DNA of 60,571 nucleotides, taken from NCBI RefSeq assembly GCF_944390845.1, contig NZ_CALXRM010000012.1, forward strand, positions 1-60,571, read 5' to 3'. This stretch comes from an uncultured Brachyspira sp. (lineage in GTDB: Bacteria > Spirochaetota > Brachyspiria > Brachyspirales > Brachyspiraceae). Both the position numbers and the translations under genes were made by a program. Shown in pieces: positions 25,419 through 34,774 of the stretch. The notes under the pieces were generated by a model, which saw only the letters and a list, made by a program, of their open reading frames with translations, ran no database searches and was not told where the DNA came from. Each line of letters begins with the position of its first letter. Position 1 is the first letter of the stretch.

Positions 25419-27461
25419 TTATACCTCTATATTGTTAATATTTGCTTGTATGCTTGTTTCTAAATCAAAAAATGCAGATTCTATTCCTTTATCAAATCTA
25501 TAATTTGGTATTATTATATTTCCAGATTTGTCTATAAAATATTGCGATAGTTTATTATTTGACGTAATTATTCCATCTATATATTTTTTTATATCATCCT
25601 GATTATGACCATTAATCTTATACATTAATTCCACTTGATTTATAAAATTGATTGGAGAATTACTATCTATTTTTTCTGCTTTTTTATAATAAGCCATAGC
25701 TTCATCATACATTTCTAATTCTCTATATATAACTCCTAAATTAATATTGGCATAAAAACTATCATTAATTCCTATAGCTTCTTCTAAAGCAGAAACTATA
25801 ATATTATCATAATCTTCAAATCCTATCTTTTTTATATTATTTTCATCGTAACCATATAAACTTTTTAATAATTGCTTTTTTAATCTAAGTCCTATATTAT
25901 CATTTATATTTTTTATTTCATTAGATAACTCAGTATTTAATATATTAATTAATTCTTTTCTATTTTTATTTTTTAGTTCTTCTTCCTTCATTTTTTCTAT
26001 TTCTTTATTAAAAACAAATGATAAACAGTTGTGAATAAATGAAAATAATATATCATTTTCTATTGTATTGATTCTAGGATCAGATAATAAATTATTAACA
26101 AATTTTATTTCGTTATTTTCTTTTCTATATTGAATTATAGAATTGATTATGTATTTGTATATTTCTGTATAGTCCTTATATAAACATACTGCTTTCATAT
26201 AATAATTATAGAATGTTTTTTCTCCATTTTCTATTAATAAATCATAATAATTATAAGCCTCTCTGAAATCATTAAGTTCCATAGATGTTTCAATTAATTT
26301 TTTATATATAAAAGAATCAGAAAACTTTTGAATTTTGATAAATTCTTTTTTAGCTTTCTCAAATTGATTATCGTCATAATATTGGCAGCCTTTTTCATAA
26401 TATGTTAAAATATTGCTTATAGGTATTTTGTGATAATCTTTTGCCTTATCATATTCTATAAGTTTTTTCATTTCGTCTAATATTGATATGGATAAATCAA
26501 AATATGAATTCTCTTTTTCCAAATCCATATTCAAATTATTATATGAATAGTTTTTTAATAAATTTAATACTACTTCTTTTCTGTCTTTTGATGACATTTC
26601 AACAATGCTGTCTGTAATATATTTTTCTTCATTCTCCAATTTTTCTATTTTATTTATATTTCCTAATATTGGCATTTTGAAATCTTCAATATAATTTAAT
26701 TTTTCTTTATCGAATGCTTTAAAAAATTTATCTGCAATGCTTGAGTTTGATATCAATGTATCATAAATACTTAAGAGAGAGATTTTATCATCAGATTCAA
26801 TTCCTATTTCTTTCATAACATATCTTAAATTCATTAAATCTGATTCTATATATAGAGATTTATTTGTCAAAAAGAATTCGGATATAAAATATAAAAACTT
26901 TTCATTGCTATTTAAATCTGTAAATTTCACTCCGTTTATATCATGATGTTTTATAAAAATAACTAAATCATGTATATTAACTTTACTTTCTAGTCTCTCC
27001 ATTTTCTTTGACATTTCAATAAATTTGTCCATAACCTGCTTCATAAACTCATTCATTTGTAAATATATTTGATTAATCTCTTCATCTATTGCATTTACAA
27101 TGCAATTTAATTTTAAGTTAATATTTTTTATCATTTCAAATGTGAGTTTATTATGCTCCGCCAATTTCTGTATCATTTTTATGCTGGCTATTTGGGAAAC
27201 AGCAAAATCTCTGTCTATTTCGCCCCTTATTTTTCTGTTTTTTCCTGTTACATTGCATAATAAATTTTTAAAAAATCCCTGTCTGCATAATTCTCTAGCT
27301 CTATTTTTTCCTGCATTAATTCCAAAACTTGCCTCCATAGCTAATTGGGTAATTTCTTTAGAATCATCTTTACATTGTTCATATACACTGTCAATAAAAT
27401 TGTCTATATCTTGTTTTTCTTCATTTGATAAATCGTTTTCATAAGGAAGCGGGAAAGTCAT
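25419..27461 (-). CDS. Large coiled-coil and TPR protein partnered with patatin, 680 aa
   Basis: The N-terminal part (about 1-170) has a basic segment GINAGKNRARELCRQGFFKNLLCNVTGKNRKIRGEIDRDFA, then a long coiled coil (KLNCIVNAIDEEINQIYLQMNEFMKQVMDKFIEMSKKMERLE). The middle (170-330) is helical and unassigned. From about 350 on it has tetratricopeptide-like repeats (YEKGCQYYDDNQFEKAKKEF, AYNYYDLLIENGEKTFYNYYMKAVCLY, and INLGVIYRELEMYDEAMAYYKKAEK near 600). There is no signal peptide. TGGAGA precedes the ATG. It could be a sensor or scaffold for the coupled patatin. I do not recognise the N-terminal domain. Confidence 0.75.
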   Translation of the reverse strand: MTFPLPYENDLSNEEKQDIDNFIDSVYEQCKDDSKEITQLAMEASFGINAGKNRARELCRQGFFKNLLCNVTGKNRKIRGEIDRDFAVSQIASIKMIQKLAEHNKLTFEMIKNINLKLNCIVNAIDEEINQIYLQMNEFMKQVMDKFIEMSKKMERLESKVNIHDLVIFIKHHDINGVKFTDLNSNEKFLYFISEFFLTNKSLYIESDLMNLRYVMKEIGIESDDKISLLSIYDTLISNSSIADKFFKAFDKEKLNYIEDFKMPILGNINKIEKLENEEKYITDSIVEMSSKDRKEVVLNLLKNYSYNNLNMDLEKENSYFDLSISILDEMKKLIEYDKAKDYHKIPISNILTYYEKGCQYYDDNQFEKAKKEFIKIQKFSDSFIYKKLIETSMELNDFREAYNYYDLLIENGEKTFYNYYMKAVCLYKDYTEIYKYIINSIIQYRKENNEIKFVNNLLSDPRINTIENDILFSFIHNCLSFVFNKEIEKMKEEELKNKNRKELINILNTELSNEIKNINDNIGLRLKKQLLKSLYGYDENNIKKIGFEDYDNIIVSALEEAIGINDSFYANINLGVIYRELEMYDEAMAYYKKAEKIDSNSPINFINQVELMYKINGHNQDDIKKYIDGIITSNNKLSQYFIDKSGNIIIPNYRFDKGIESAFFDLETSIQANINNIEV

Positions 27462-27599
27462 AAATTGATCTCCAGAATTATAAATATAACTTATTATATG
27501 TCTTTTTGCTTAAAATTCAAGTTTTATTTATTACACACTCTAATCAATGATTTTGTTTAAGCATAGTTTTTTATAATTTTAAGAATTTAATTACATTTG

Positions 27600-27794
27600 C
27601 CCGCCCTTTATCTTTTTTGAATTATTCTGTAACTTTTAAATTATTTTTCTTTTTTATTTCAAACAGTTATTTTAACAGCCCGCCCAGAATTTTTTTAAAT
27701 TTGTGATAACTATACCGCACGGTGAATGACATTAAAAATATAAACTGAGTCATAATATAATTTTTGTTATATAATAGGATTTATTTAACGTGCG
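27600..27794. repeat. Family A element, copy 6 (left half)
   Basis: Boxes: CCCGCCC 27600-27606, CCCGCCC 27679-27685, CGCACG 27716-27721 and CGTGCG 27789-27794 (span 79 bp). Same orientation as copy 5, with most core bases identical. The right half is missing; in its place is the copA terminator. It lies between the TPR gene start and the copA stop. Confidence 0.85.
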
Positions 27795-27831
27795 TTAAAA
27801 AAATCACCATAGGGATTATTAGTCCCTATGG
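27795..27831 (-). terminator. Rho-independent terminator of copA
   Basis: A perfect 9-bp stem, CCATAGGGA (27807-27815) and TCCCTATGG (27823-27831), is followed on the minus strand by TGATTTTTTT. The T tract runs into the family A inner box. It lies about 45 bp after the copA stop. Confidence 0.88.
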
Positions 27832-27875
27832 CTTTGGAGTAAGTATGATTAAAAAAACTAATTTGTAGGAGAATA

Positions 27876-30152
27876 TCACTTACTAGGTTTGAAAAAATTG
27901 AGTCTTAATGCATTACTAACAACACATACAGAACTTAAACTCATAGCTAAAGCAGCAAATATTGGATTTAATAGTAAATCTTTACCCATAATGGAAACTA
28001 AAAAATCTCCAATCGCTGAAGCTATTAAAGGTTCTCTAAATATATGTAAAACACCAGCAGCTACAGGAATACCAAGCACATTATAACAAAAAGCCCAGAA
28101 TAGATTTTGTTTTATATCCCTCATAGTTGCCTTACTTAATTCTATTGCAGTAACAACATCATTAGTATTTGATTTTACTAATACTATATCAGCACTTTCA
28201 ATAGCAACATCGGTTCCGCTTCCGATTGCTATGCCAACATTCGCTTGGGTTAGGGCAGGGGCATCATTTATGCCATCACCAACCATAGCAACTGTAAATC
28301 CTTCATCTTGAAGTTTTTTAACTTCCTTTGACTTATCTTCTGGAAGCACTTCTGAAAATACTATATCGATGCCTGCCTCTTTTGCTACTGATTGGGCTGT
28401 GTTTTTGTTGTCGCCTGTAATCATTGCAGTTTTTATTCCAAGTTTATGAAGCCTTTTAACGGCGTCAATACTTTCTTGTTTTAATTTATCAGCACATGCT
28501 ATTATTCCAAGAAGTTTATTATCATAAGAAACATACATAGGAGTTTTGCCTTCTTTTGAAAGTTTGTCCATATCAGAATTATATTTTTCTATGCTGATGT
28601 TTTCTTTAAGCATGAGTTTATCATTTCCCATTAAAACTCTTTTACCTTCAATAAATGTTTCTATACCAAAACCAGCAATGGCTTTGAAATTTTCTATAGG
28701 TAAAAGAGTGATATTTTTTTCTTTAGCCTCTCTTACTATAGCTTCTCCTAATGGGTGTTCGCTTCCGTTTTCAGCACTTGCAGATATTAAAAGTAATTTA
28801 TCTTTATCATCAGAAATAATATCAGTGACATAAGGTTTGCCCTCTGTAAGGGTTCCAGTTTTATCAAACATTACAGTATTTATCTTTTGTGATATTTCCA
28901 AAGCCTCAGCATTTTTGAAAAGTATTCCTAGTTCAGCACCTTTTCCAGTACCAACCATTATTGCTGTAGGTGTAGCAAGTCCCAATGCACAAGGACAAGC
29001 TATAACAAGTACTGATACAAATACTGTTAAAGAAAATACGAAATTATGAATAGCTATAAACCATATAATTCCTGATATTAAAGCTATAGTAATAACTGCA
29101 GGCACAAAATAAGAAGATACAACATCGGCAATATGTGCAATAGGTGCTTTTGAACCTTGAGCATCTTCTACTAATTTTATAATCTGTGCTAATGCAGTGT
29201 CTGCTCCTACTTTTGTAGCTTTGAATTTGAAACTTCCTGTTTTATTTATTGAAGCACCAACTACTTTATCTCCTACAGTTTTTTCAACTGGTATGCTTTC
29301 TCCTGTAAGCATTGATTCATCAACACTGCTGTATCCTTCTATGATTTCACCGTCTACTGGAATCTTTTCTCCTGGACGAACTAATACTATATCATTAACT
29401 TTTACTTCTGAAATTTTAATTTCTTTTTCTTCTCCGTTTTTTATAACAGTTGCAGTTTTTGGCTGAAGTCCCATAAGTCTTTTTATTGCTTCACCAGTTT
29501 TTCCTTTACTTCTAGCCTCTAAATATTTTCCGAATTGAACTAATGTTATTATAACTGCAGCAGATTCATAATATAGATTTTCTCCATGAGGATTAAGTCC
29601 CATAAATGCCAAAATTGTAGAGTATACGCTATATACAAATGCAGCTGTAGTGCCGATAGCTACAAGCGAATCCATATTTGGAGCACCTCTAAAAAGTGCA
29701 GGAAAACCTAATGTATAAAATTTATATCCGGATATCATTACTGGTACGCATAAAAGTATTGCTGCTATAGAAAATACTTGAGGATTTATATGATGCACCA
29801 AAAAACTAGGTATCGGGAATTTTACAACACTTACCATTGGCGCCATAGATATATAAAATAGCGGTATAGAAAATATTGCAGAAACTATTAATCTTATCTT
29901 TTGTTCTTTTATTTCTTTTGCTTTTCTTTCTGCAGGATCTTCTTCTTTACCAAGAACTTGATATCCAGCCTTTACAATGATATTTACTATATCATTATAT
30001 TTTAATTTTTTATCATCGAAATTTAGAACAGCTTTTTCAGTAGCTATATTAACATTGGCTTCTTCTATGCCTTCAGTTTTTTTCAATGCTCTTTCTACTG
30101 CTCTTGAACAAGCAGCACAATGCATACCGCCTATTCTTAAAGTCATTTTCAT
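27876..30152 (-). CDS. copA: Copper-translocating P1B-type ATPase CopA, 758 aa
   Basis: An ATP-driven exporter of Cu(I) across the inner membrane. One N-terminal heavy-metal domain has GGMHCAAC (Cys12, Cys15). Eight membrane helices are expected, with the ion-path motif CPC in [13 protein letters not shown]. Actuator motif TGES, phosphorylation motif [10 protein letters not shown]1B-specific SEHPLG in the nucleotide domain, and [10 protein letters not shown] are all present. The late helices carry YN and a distal [15 protein letters not shown], as in CopA. Length is typical for one metal domain. AAAAGGGG precedes the ATG. A promoter with an overlapping inverted repeat is at 30185-30216, and a terminator follows. 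No CopZ chaperone gene is adjacent. Confidence 0.95.
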   Translation of the reverse strand: MKMTLRIGGMHCAACSRAVERALKKTEGIEEANVNIATEKAVLNFDDKKLKYNDIVNIIVKAGYQVLGKEEDPAERKAKEIKEQKIRLIVSAIFSIPLFYISMAPMVSVVKFPIPSFLVHHINPQVFSIAAILLCVPVMISGYKFYTLGFPALFRGAPNMDSLVAIGTTAAFVYSVYSTILAFMGLNPHGENLYYESAAVIITLVQFGKYLEARSKGKTGEAIKRLMGLQPKTATVIKNGEEKEIKISEVKVNDIVLVRPGEKIPVDGEIIEGYSSVDESMLTGESIPVEKTVGDKVVGASINKTGSFKFKATKVGADTALAQIIKLVEDAQGSKAPIAHIADVVSSYFVPAVITIALISGIIWFIAIHNFVFSLTVFVSVLVIACPCALGLATPTAIMVGTGKGAELGILFKNAEALEISQKINTVMFDKTGTLTEGKPYVTDIISDDKDKLLLISASAENGSEHPLGEAIVREAKEKNITLLPIENFKAIAGFGIETFIEGKRVLMGNDKLMLKENISIEKYNSDMDKLSKEGKTPMYVSYDNKLLGIIACADKLKQESIDAVKRLHKLGIKTAMITGDNKNTAQSVAKEAGIDIVFSEVLPEDKSKEVKKLQDEGFTVAMVGDGINDAPALTQANVGIAIGSGTDVAIESADIVLVKSNTNDVVTAIELSKATMRDIKQNLFWAFCYNVLGIPVAAGVLHIFREPLIASAIGDFLVSIMGKDLLLNPIFAALAMSLSSVCVVSNALRLNFFKPSK

Positions 30153-30184
30153 AAATACAAACCCCTTTTAAAATAATGCATTAT

Positions 30185-30216
30185 ATTATACACTAAAATG
30201 TTAAAACAGTCTAACA
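30185..30216 (-). promoter_or_regulatory. copA promoter with overlapping inverted repeat
   Basis: On the minus strand TAGACT (30213-30208) and a perfect TATAAT (30190-30185) are 17 bp apart. The inverted repeat TGTTA-8-TAACA (30199-30216) covers the -35 box, a position suited to a copper-responsive repressor. It does not match the CopY or CsoR operators I know. Confidence 0.5.
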
Positions 30217-30411
30217 ATAAAAAGTATATCATTTTTTTTATAAATTTCAAGTAGGGTGTATAGGTATATATAAATATGCTGTTTTGTAATAATTTTTAAA
30301 AAAATAGTTATTTTCATATATCAAACTTCAATTTATTGTTCTATAGAAATTGATAAAATAAAAATTAAATATATAATAAATAAAAATTTTTGAATATTAA
30401 TATTATGGATT

Positions 30412-30813
30412 ATGATTATGAATAAGATTTTAAAAGTTTTAATATTATTTTGTTTTGCATATTTTATGATAGGTTGTTTTTCTAATGACCCAATAGAAAA
30501 AATTGAAAAATATAGCGGAAGGTATGAAGGTGCTTTGAATACCAGAGAAAATACAAGGCAGATTATTCCTAATAAATGTACTTTAATAGTTAATGACGAT
30601 AATTCTATAGATCTTACTATAACAGGCGGAAATGAATACGATGATCAATTAAGTATATCAAAAGAAGAATTGACAAAGGTTGAAGATAATTTATATAAAG
30701 CAAATAAAAATTCAAAAAATTATACATTTGATTTTTATTCTGATTATATGAATTTAACAATAGAAAATACTGATAATACTATAACAGAAGGTAAATTATC
30801 AAAAATGAATTAA
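30412..30813 (+). CDS. Small lipoprotein, 133 aa
   Basis: A signal peptide with lipobox MIGC leads to a short, likely beta-barrel-like domain. Its pattern is shared with the lipoprotein at 46702-47121: YSGRYEGALNTRENT, then a beta hairpin, then L.KV.DNLY.A......Y.FDF......MNL.....DNT...GKLSK. These are paralogues with modest identity. Either of two ATGs (30412 or 30418) could start it; no clear ribosome site is present. It is monocistronic and converges on the CobW-type gene across a long hairpin. Function unknown. Confidence 0.75.
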   Translation: MIMNKILKVLILFCFAYFMIGCFSNDPIEKIEKYSGRYEGALNTRENTRQIIPNKCTLIVNDDNSIDLTITGGNEYDDQLSISKEELTKVEDNLYKANKNSKNYTFDFYSDYMNLTIENTDNTITEGKLSKMN

Positions 30814-30833
30814 TTCAAGCATATACTTTTTTA

Positions 30834-30889
30834 GTACAACTAAATAGTAAAAAATAGGCTACTATTTCTTACTATTTAGATTTTTGTAC
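30834..30889. terminator. Bidirectional terminator hairpin between convergent genes
   Basis: The 18-bp arms CTAAATAGTAAAAAATAG (30840-30857) and CTATTTCTTACTATTTAG (30862-30879) pair with one mismatch. GTACAA (30834-30839) and TTGTAC (30884-30889) extend the symmetry. ATTTTT follows on the plus strand. It separates the lipoprotein gene from the CobW-type gene. Confidence 0.8.
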
Positions 30890-30898
30890 AAACTATTA

Positions 30899-31885
30899 TT
30901 AATCATGATGTTCATGACAATGGTTCTCATGACAATCATCTTCTTTATATTTGATATTTTCTCTATAAATAGGCTGGAACTCCTCGCGTAAAAGTTTCCT
31001 ATTTAAATCTTTTCCTATAAATACTATTTCAAGTTCATCATTTTCAGTGGCACCCGTAACGGCATATCTGTCGCCTACAACATCATATCTTAAATAATTA
31101 TTTCCGCATTTTATGAAGCCTTTTGATCTTGCAATGTATCCAAACCTTCCATGTATTATATCTTCCAACAATGTCATAAATTTATTTTCATTAACTACAC
31201 TGCAGCCTTTCATACTTATAGAATCCGGCATTTCTTCATTTTGGGAATTTTCCAATTCTTTTGTTTTATATTTATCATCTAAGAATGATTTTAAAATACT
31301 TTCCCACCAATCCTTATTTTTATTAGAGTAATGCTCATTTAGAATTTCTACATTATCACAAGACACTTCATTTTTTGACATTAATGCCTTTATTTTTTTT
31401 ATAAGTTCATCTGTTTCGTACTGCTCTTTAGATTCCATTTTTGAGATGATTATCTTTGAAGTATTTAAAATTTGATCAACATAGATATCATCATAAGAAT
31501 TCACAAAGCTGTCAAAGGCATTCCCATCTATAATAGTGATTGGTTTAAGAAGTACTATTCTGTCATATTCAATTTGTTTTATATTATTTATAATATTGCT
31601 AAGTTTAGCAACTCCGGTAGGTTCTACTATTAAATATTCCGGGTCTAGTGAATTAGCTATAGTAAGAATTGAAGTTGCAAAGTCTTGCTTCATACTGCAG
31701 CAGACACAGCCTTCAGTTAATTCCCAAATATTCATGCCTTCATCTTTAAGCATATTAGAATCTATATCAACATCGCCATATTCATTTTCCATAACTACAA
31801 AATCTCTTTTAGTTTTGTTAGCCATTTCTTTTATGAGTGTTGTTTTTCCTGCACCTAAAAAACCTGAAACTATTAATATTTTCAT
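30899..31885 (-). CDS. G3E GTPase, CobW/COG0523-family metallochaperone, 328 aa
   Basis: The Walker A loop GFLGAGKTT (8-16), the metal-binding CxCC in EGCVCCSM (Cys60, 62, 63), Walker B-like EPTG, and the C-terminal His/Cys-rich tail (DDCHENHCHEHHD) mark a COG0523 protein that delivers Zn or another metal using GTP. The usual NKxD guanine motif is not obvious (SKMES may take its place). The C-terminal CobW_C domain (about 215-305) is present. The ATG at 31885 has AAGGAG eight bases upstream; one at 31891 would be too close. A cobalamin riboswitch lies 550 bp upstream but points away, so it cannot act on this gene in cis. Confidence 0.88.
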   Translation of the reverse strand: MKILIVSGFLGAGKTTLIKEMANKTKRDFVVMENEYGDVDIDSNMLKDEGMNIWELTEGCVCCSMKQDFATSILTIANSLDPEYLIVEPTGVAKLSNIINNIKQIEYDRIVLLKPITIIDGNAFDSFVNSYDDIYVDQILNTSKIIISKMESKEQYETDELIKKIKALMSKNEVSCDNVEILNEHYSNKNKDWWESILKSFLDDKYKTKELENSQNEEMPDSISMKGCSVVNENKFMTLLEDIIHGRFGYIARSKGFIKCGNNYLRYDVVGDRYAVTGATENDELEIVFIGKDLNRKLLREEFQPIYRENIKYKEDDCHENHCHEHHD

Positions 31886-31983
31886 TATCATCTCTCCTTA
31901 AAAATTATTGTAATTATATAATAGTTTATTTATTAAATCTATATTTTCCATAATTTTATTCCTTTATGACTTTATTGACATTC

Positions 31984-32290
31984 CCCGCCCTCTATATTTC
32001 ATTATGTAATTTTAAAATTTATATTTTAATTTTCTTTTTAGTTAATAAAGAAAAAGCATGCCCGCCCTAGCAGAATTTAGATTTTTAATTTAGCTTCACG
32101 CACGTTAAACAAAATTATAAATATAGATATATTAATAATATAATTTTATTTATAAAGAATATTTTATTAACCGTGCGTAGAGTATATTAAAAATTTAATT
32201 TAAACTTGGGTGGGTGTGTTTTTTAGAGTTTAGCAGTATGTATAATGAAAACAGAAATTTAAAATAAATTTTTAAAATTTAAAGGGTGGG
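31984..32290. repeat. Family A element, copy 7 (complete)
   Basis: Boxes: CCCGCCC 31984-31990, CCCGCCC 32061-32067 within AAAAAGCATGCCCGCCC, CGCACG 32099-32104, CGTGCG 32172-32177 (span 79 bp), GGGTGGG 32208-32214 and GGGTGGG 32284-32290. Outer-to-inner distances are 115 and 113 bp. It lies between the CobW-type gene start and the riboswitch promoter. Confidence 0.87.
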
Positions 32291-32404
32291 GTTTAAAATA
32301 AAGCTTTTAATTTGTTTAATCAAATTTTATTTAAAGTATATAAAAAATAATAGATTGTAAAAATAATAATTGTAAATTTTTTTATTTATTTATTTTAAAT
32401 AGTA

Positions 32405-32433
32405 TTGATATAAAGTGTAATTTCATTTATAAT
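32405..32433 (+). promoter_or_regulatory. Sigma-70-like promoter before the riboswitch
   Basis: TTGATA (32405-32410) and TATAAT (32428-32433) are exactly 17 bp apart and point into the riboswitch. If transcription starts near 32440, the 5' strand of the outermost riboswitch helix would be short, so an alternative upstream start is possible. Confidence 0.55.
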
Positions 32434-32560
32434 ATAGCCCATTCAATAGGGAAATGTAAGTGAGAATCTTACGCTGGCACGCAACCGTAAAGTTTAATTT
32501 TGAATAATTAACAAAGTCGGATTACCTAAAATTAATAATCAAGTCGAGAGCACTGATTAT
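32418..32560 (+). ncRNA. Cobalamin riboswitch without a downstream gene
   Basis: The conserved aptamer blocks occur in order: AATAGGGAA (32446-32454), a P4-type hairpin GTAAGTGAGAATCTTAC (canonical GTGnAAATC core), GCTGGCACGCAACCGTAA in the place of the canonical CCCGCnACTGTAA, and AGTCGGATTACCT as the B12-box equivalent. A TAATTT/AAATTA pair could close P1. A hairpin ATAATCA...TGATTAT (32535-32560) follows, where the partner of the L5 kissing loop usually lies. The next plus-strand gene is lysC, 2.3 kb on; the nearer genes face the other way. Confidence 0.8.
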
Positions 32561-32688
32561 ATATAAGTATTTATTCAAATATTTTGAATCATATTAATAT
32601 ATTTCTATATCAAGATTTGATTATCAAAAATATTTTTGTTTTGAAAACTCAATTAATTCTCATACATAAATAAACCAAATATCTAAAA

Positions 32689-32719
32689 ACAAAAGGAATG
32701 CAAATTGTATTCCTTTTGT
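32689..32719 (-). terminator. Hairpin terminator, probably of the Sua5 gene
   Basis: A perfect 11-bp stem, ACAAAAGGAAT (32689-32699) and ATTCCTTTTGT (32709-32719). On the minus strand it continues TTTTAG, giving a T tract. It could also stop transcripts from the riboswitch on the plus strand, although the T run there is weaker. Confidence 0.72.
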
Positions 32720-32871
32720 GATATTATATTTCTTTTTAATTTCGCTATTTATATAAATTTTATGAAGGTATGAATTAGTACTATATATTTTAGGAATCAG
32801 TTACAGAATAATAGTAAGTTTGTAAATATAATTTGGCTTTTATAATTGACTCAATATATAATTAAATTAAA

Positions 32872-33468
32872 TTAAATATCAAGTTTAACATTTCCCTGTC
32901 TAAGTACTTTATTTTCTATACAATCATATAAAGTAGAAGGAAGTTTATTTTCTAATATTCCAGCATTAACTATTAAATCGACTTTGTCTTTATAAAGTTC
33001 TTCAAGTTTATTTCCATCAAGTATAACTCCAGCACCGCTTGGATTTGCAGAAGGAGCTACAAGAGGCGGAGTATTTTGTAATATTAATTGCATATATTCA
33101 TCATTTGGAACTCTTAAAGCAACTGTTGATTTAAGATAAATAAAATGTTTTTTTAATGAATTAGATAAAGGCATTATAAAAGTTAATTCGCCTGGTACAT
33201 TTTTTTTAACTATATCAGATACTTTTTCATCACAGAATTTTTCAGAATATTTTATATCTTTTAATAATATTAAAAGAGGTTTATTTCTTTCTCTCTCTTT
33301 AATTTCATATATTCTATCTATAGCTTCCACATTCAAGGCGTCTGCAAGCATTCCATAAACAGTATCAGTAGGAGAAATTACTACTCCGCCGTCATTAATA
33401 ACTTTTGTAACCTCATTAGCTACATATTCCATACTTTCTTTATTATTTCTATCAAGATGAATTACCAT
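32872..33468 (-). CDS. L-threonylcarbamoyladenylate synthase (Sua5/YrdC family), 198 aa
   Basis: It makes threonylcarbamoyl-AMP from threonine, bicarbonate and ATP for the t6A37 modification of ANN-decoding tRNAs. The YrdC motif blocks are present: GGVVISPTDTVYGM near the N-terminus, IYEIKERERNKPLLILL, PGELTFIMPL, TVALRVPNDE and APSANPSGAGV. The length fits TsaC/YrdC-type proteins without the extra Sua5 domain. The ATG at 33468 has AAGAGGT six bases upstream; longer in-frame starts overlap the REC-GGDEF gene. Its start is four bases after that gene's stop, so they are co-transcribed. Confidence 0.92.
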   Translation of the reverse strand: MVIHLDRNNKESMEYVANEVTKVINDGGVVISPTDTVYGMLADALNVEAIDRIYEIKERERNKPLLILLKDIKYSEKFCDEKVSDIVKKNVPGELTFIMPLSNSLKKHFIYLKSTVALRVPNDEYMQLILQNTPPLVAPSANPSGAGVILDGNKLEELYKDKVDLIVNAGILENKLPSTLYDCIENKVLRQGNVKLDI

Positions 33469-33472
33469 AATA

Positions 33473-34495
33473 TTACCTCTTAATGATTGTAGGGTGTATA
33501 AAAAGACTTGCGAATCCTCTTCTTTTAGCATTATGCAAAGCCAAAAGTACAGGGGCTACTTCTTTTTCCATATTCTCAATATGATAATTTTTTTTGTATG
33601 CTGTGTATGCTATACCTGCGGATATTGTATATTTGATAATCATACCATTATATTCTAGTTCGTTTTTATCAACAAAATCTCTTATTTCATCAACTTTTTT
33701 ATCATATAGTCTTATATTCATTCTGTTAAAAGCAACCATAAATTGATTATTGTCAAAACGTGCAATAATATCTTCTTTCCTAGTTGATTTTCTTAAAACT
33801 TCAGTGAATTTCAGCATTATTTCTTCTGCTGCTATAATACCAAATTCATTAATAATACTGTCTAATCCGTCTATTGAAAAACAAGCCAAAACTATAGTTT
33901 CTTCATGTCTTACAGTTTCATAAAGTAATCTGCTGAATTGAGAATAGAACTCTTTCTTGTTCCAAAGTCCAGTTTCTAAATCTACGTTCAATATATCATC
34001 ATATTTTTTTTGAGCTTCTTTATAGGACTGATAATTTCTATTTGAAACTTCTGTCATATCTGCCAAAGAATTTTGAAGATAATCAGCCTGTTTAAGTAAT
34101 TTCTGATGTTCTACATATAATTTTCTGTATTTAAGACAGCTATTTACTCTTACAATCAATTCCATTTCATCGAAAGGTATGAATATAAGTCCGTCTATAC
34201 CTAAACTTAAAGCTTCTTCTATAAACTCCATTTTTCTATAAGGAGTACTTAAAAGTATTATAGGAGTACCTTTAGTAGATTCTTGATTTTTAAAAGTATC
34301 AAGGAGCTGCAAACCCTGAGAGTCTCCTATATCAGCATCTAATAATATTAAGTCTAATGTACTTTCATTAGATATATTAACAGCTTGAGAACGTGATTTA
34401 GTTGCTATAGGATTATAATGTCTTTCTCTTAAGAGGTCAACGAACCTGTCTAAAAGGTCTGTTCTATGCTCTACTACTAAAATGTTTTCATTCAT
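33473..34495 (-). CDS. Receiver-GGDEF-like regulator with degenerate motifs, 340 aa
   Basis: A receiver domain (about 1-120) keeps the phospho-acceptor Asp53 (LLDADIGDS), but the acidic pocket is VVEHR and the conserved Lys is Ile106 (FIPF). A coiled linker (120-165) leads to a GGDEF-like domain (about 165-335). Its signature GGDEF reads FDNNQF (247-252), so cyclic di-GMP synthesis is unlikely; it may bind GTP or act through partners. FSIDGLDSIINEFG and the ISAGIAY segment keep the fold. No good ribosome site is visible. It is coupled to the Sua5 gene. The 330-bp gap upstream (34496-34825) holds only the lysC promoter region that I can see. Confidence 0.82.
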   Translation of the reverse strand: MNENILVVEHRTDLLDRFVDLLRERHYNPIATKSRSQAVNISNESTLDLILLDADIGDSQGLQLLDTFKNQESTKGTPIILLSTPYRKMEFIEEALSLGIDGLIFIPFDEMELIVRVNSCLKYRKLYVEHQKLLKQADYLQNSLADMTEVSNRNYQSYKEAQKKYDDILNVDLETGLWNKKEFYSQFSRLLYETVRHEETIVLACFSIDGLDSIINEFGIIAAEEIMLKFTEVLRKSTRKEDIIARFDNNQFMVAFNRMNIRLYDKKVDEIRDFVDKNELEYNGMIIKYTISAGIAYTAYKKNYHIENMEKEVAPVLLALHNAKRRGFASLFIHPTIIKR

Positions 34496-34774
34496 AATTG
34501 CTTAATCTTCTAAAGTTTATAGTTCTTATAAAGTAGTATCGTAAATTTACTGAATATATTGAATAAAAAATAGGCTTCAAAATATTTACTATGAAATTAA
34601 GAAAAATCTTCTTTTGATAAGTTTATGTTTTTTATTTTAGCAGTTATTTTTTGGTTAATATATTTAAATATATATCGAAATTTTTATGTTAAATATGCTT
34701 TATTTAGTAATGATGTGAAAAAAATACTAATATTGCAGATATATAATTGAAATAAAAATTGCTTTATGTTATTA

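Noticed and set aside
30899-32560. Cobalamin riboswitch controlling the CobW-type GTPase
   Set aside because: The riboswitch is on the opposite strand and points away from the gene, so cis control is impossible as arranged.
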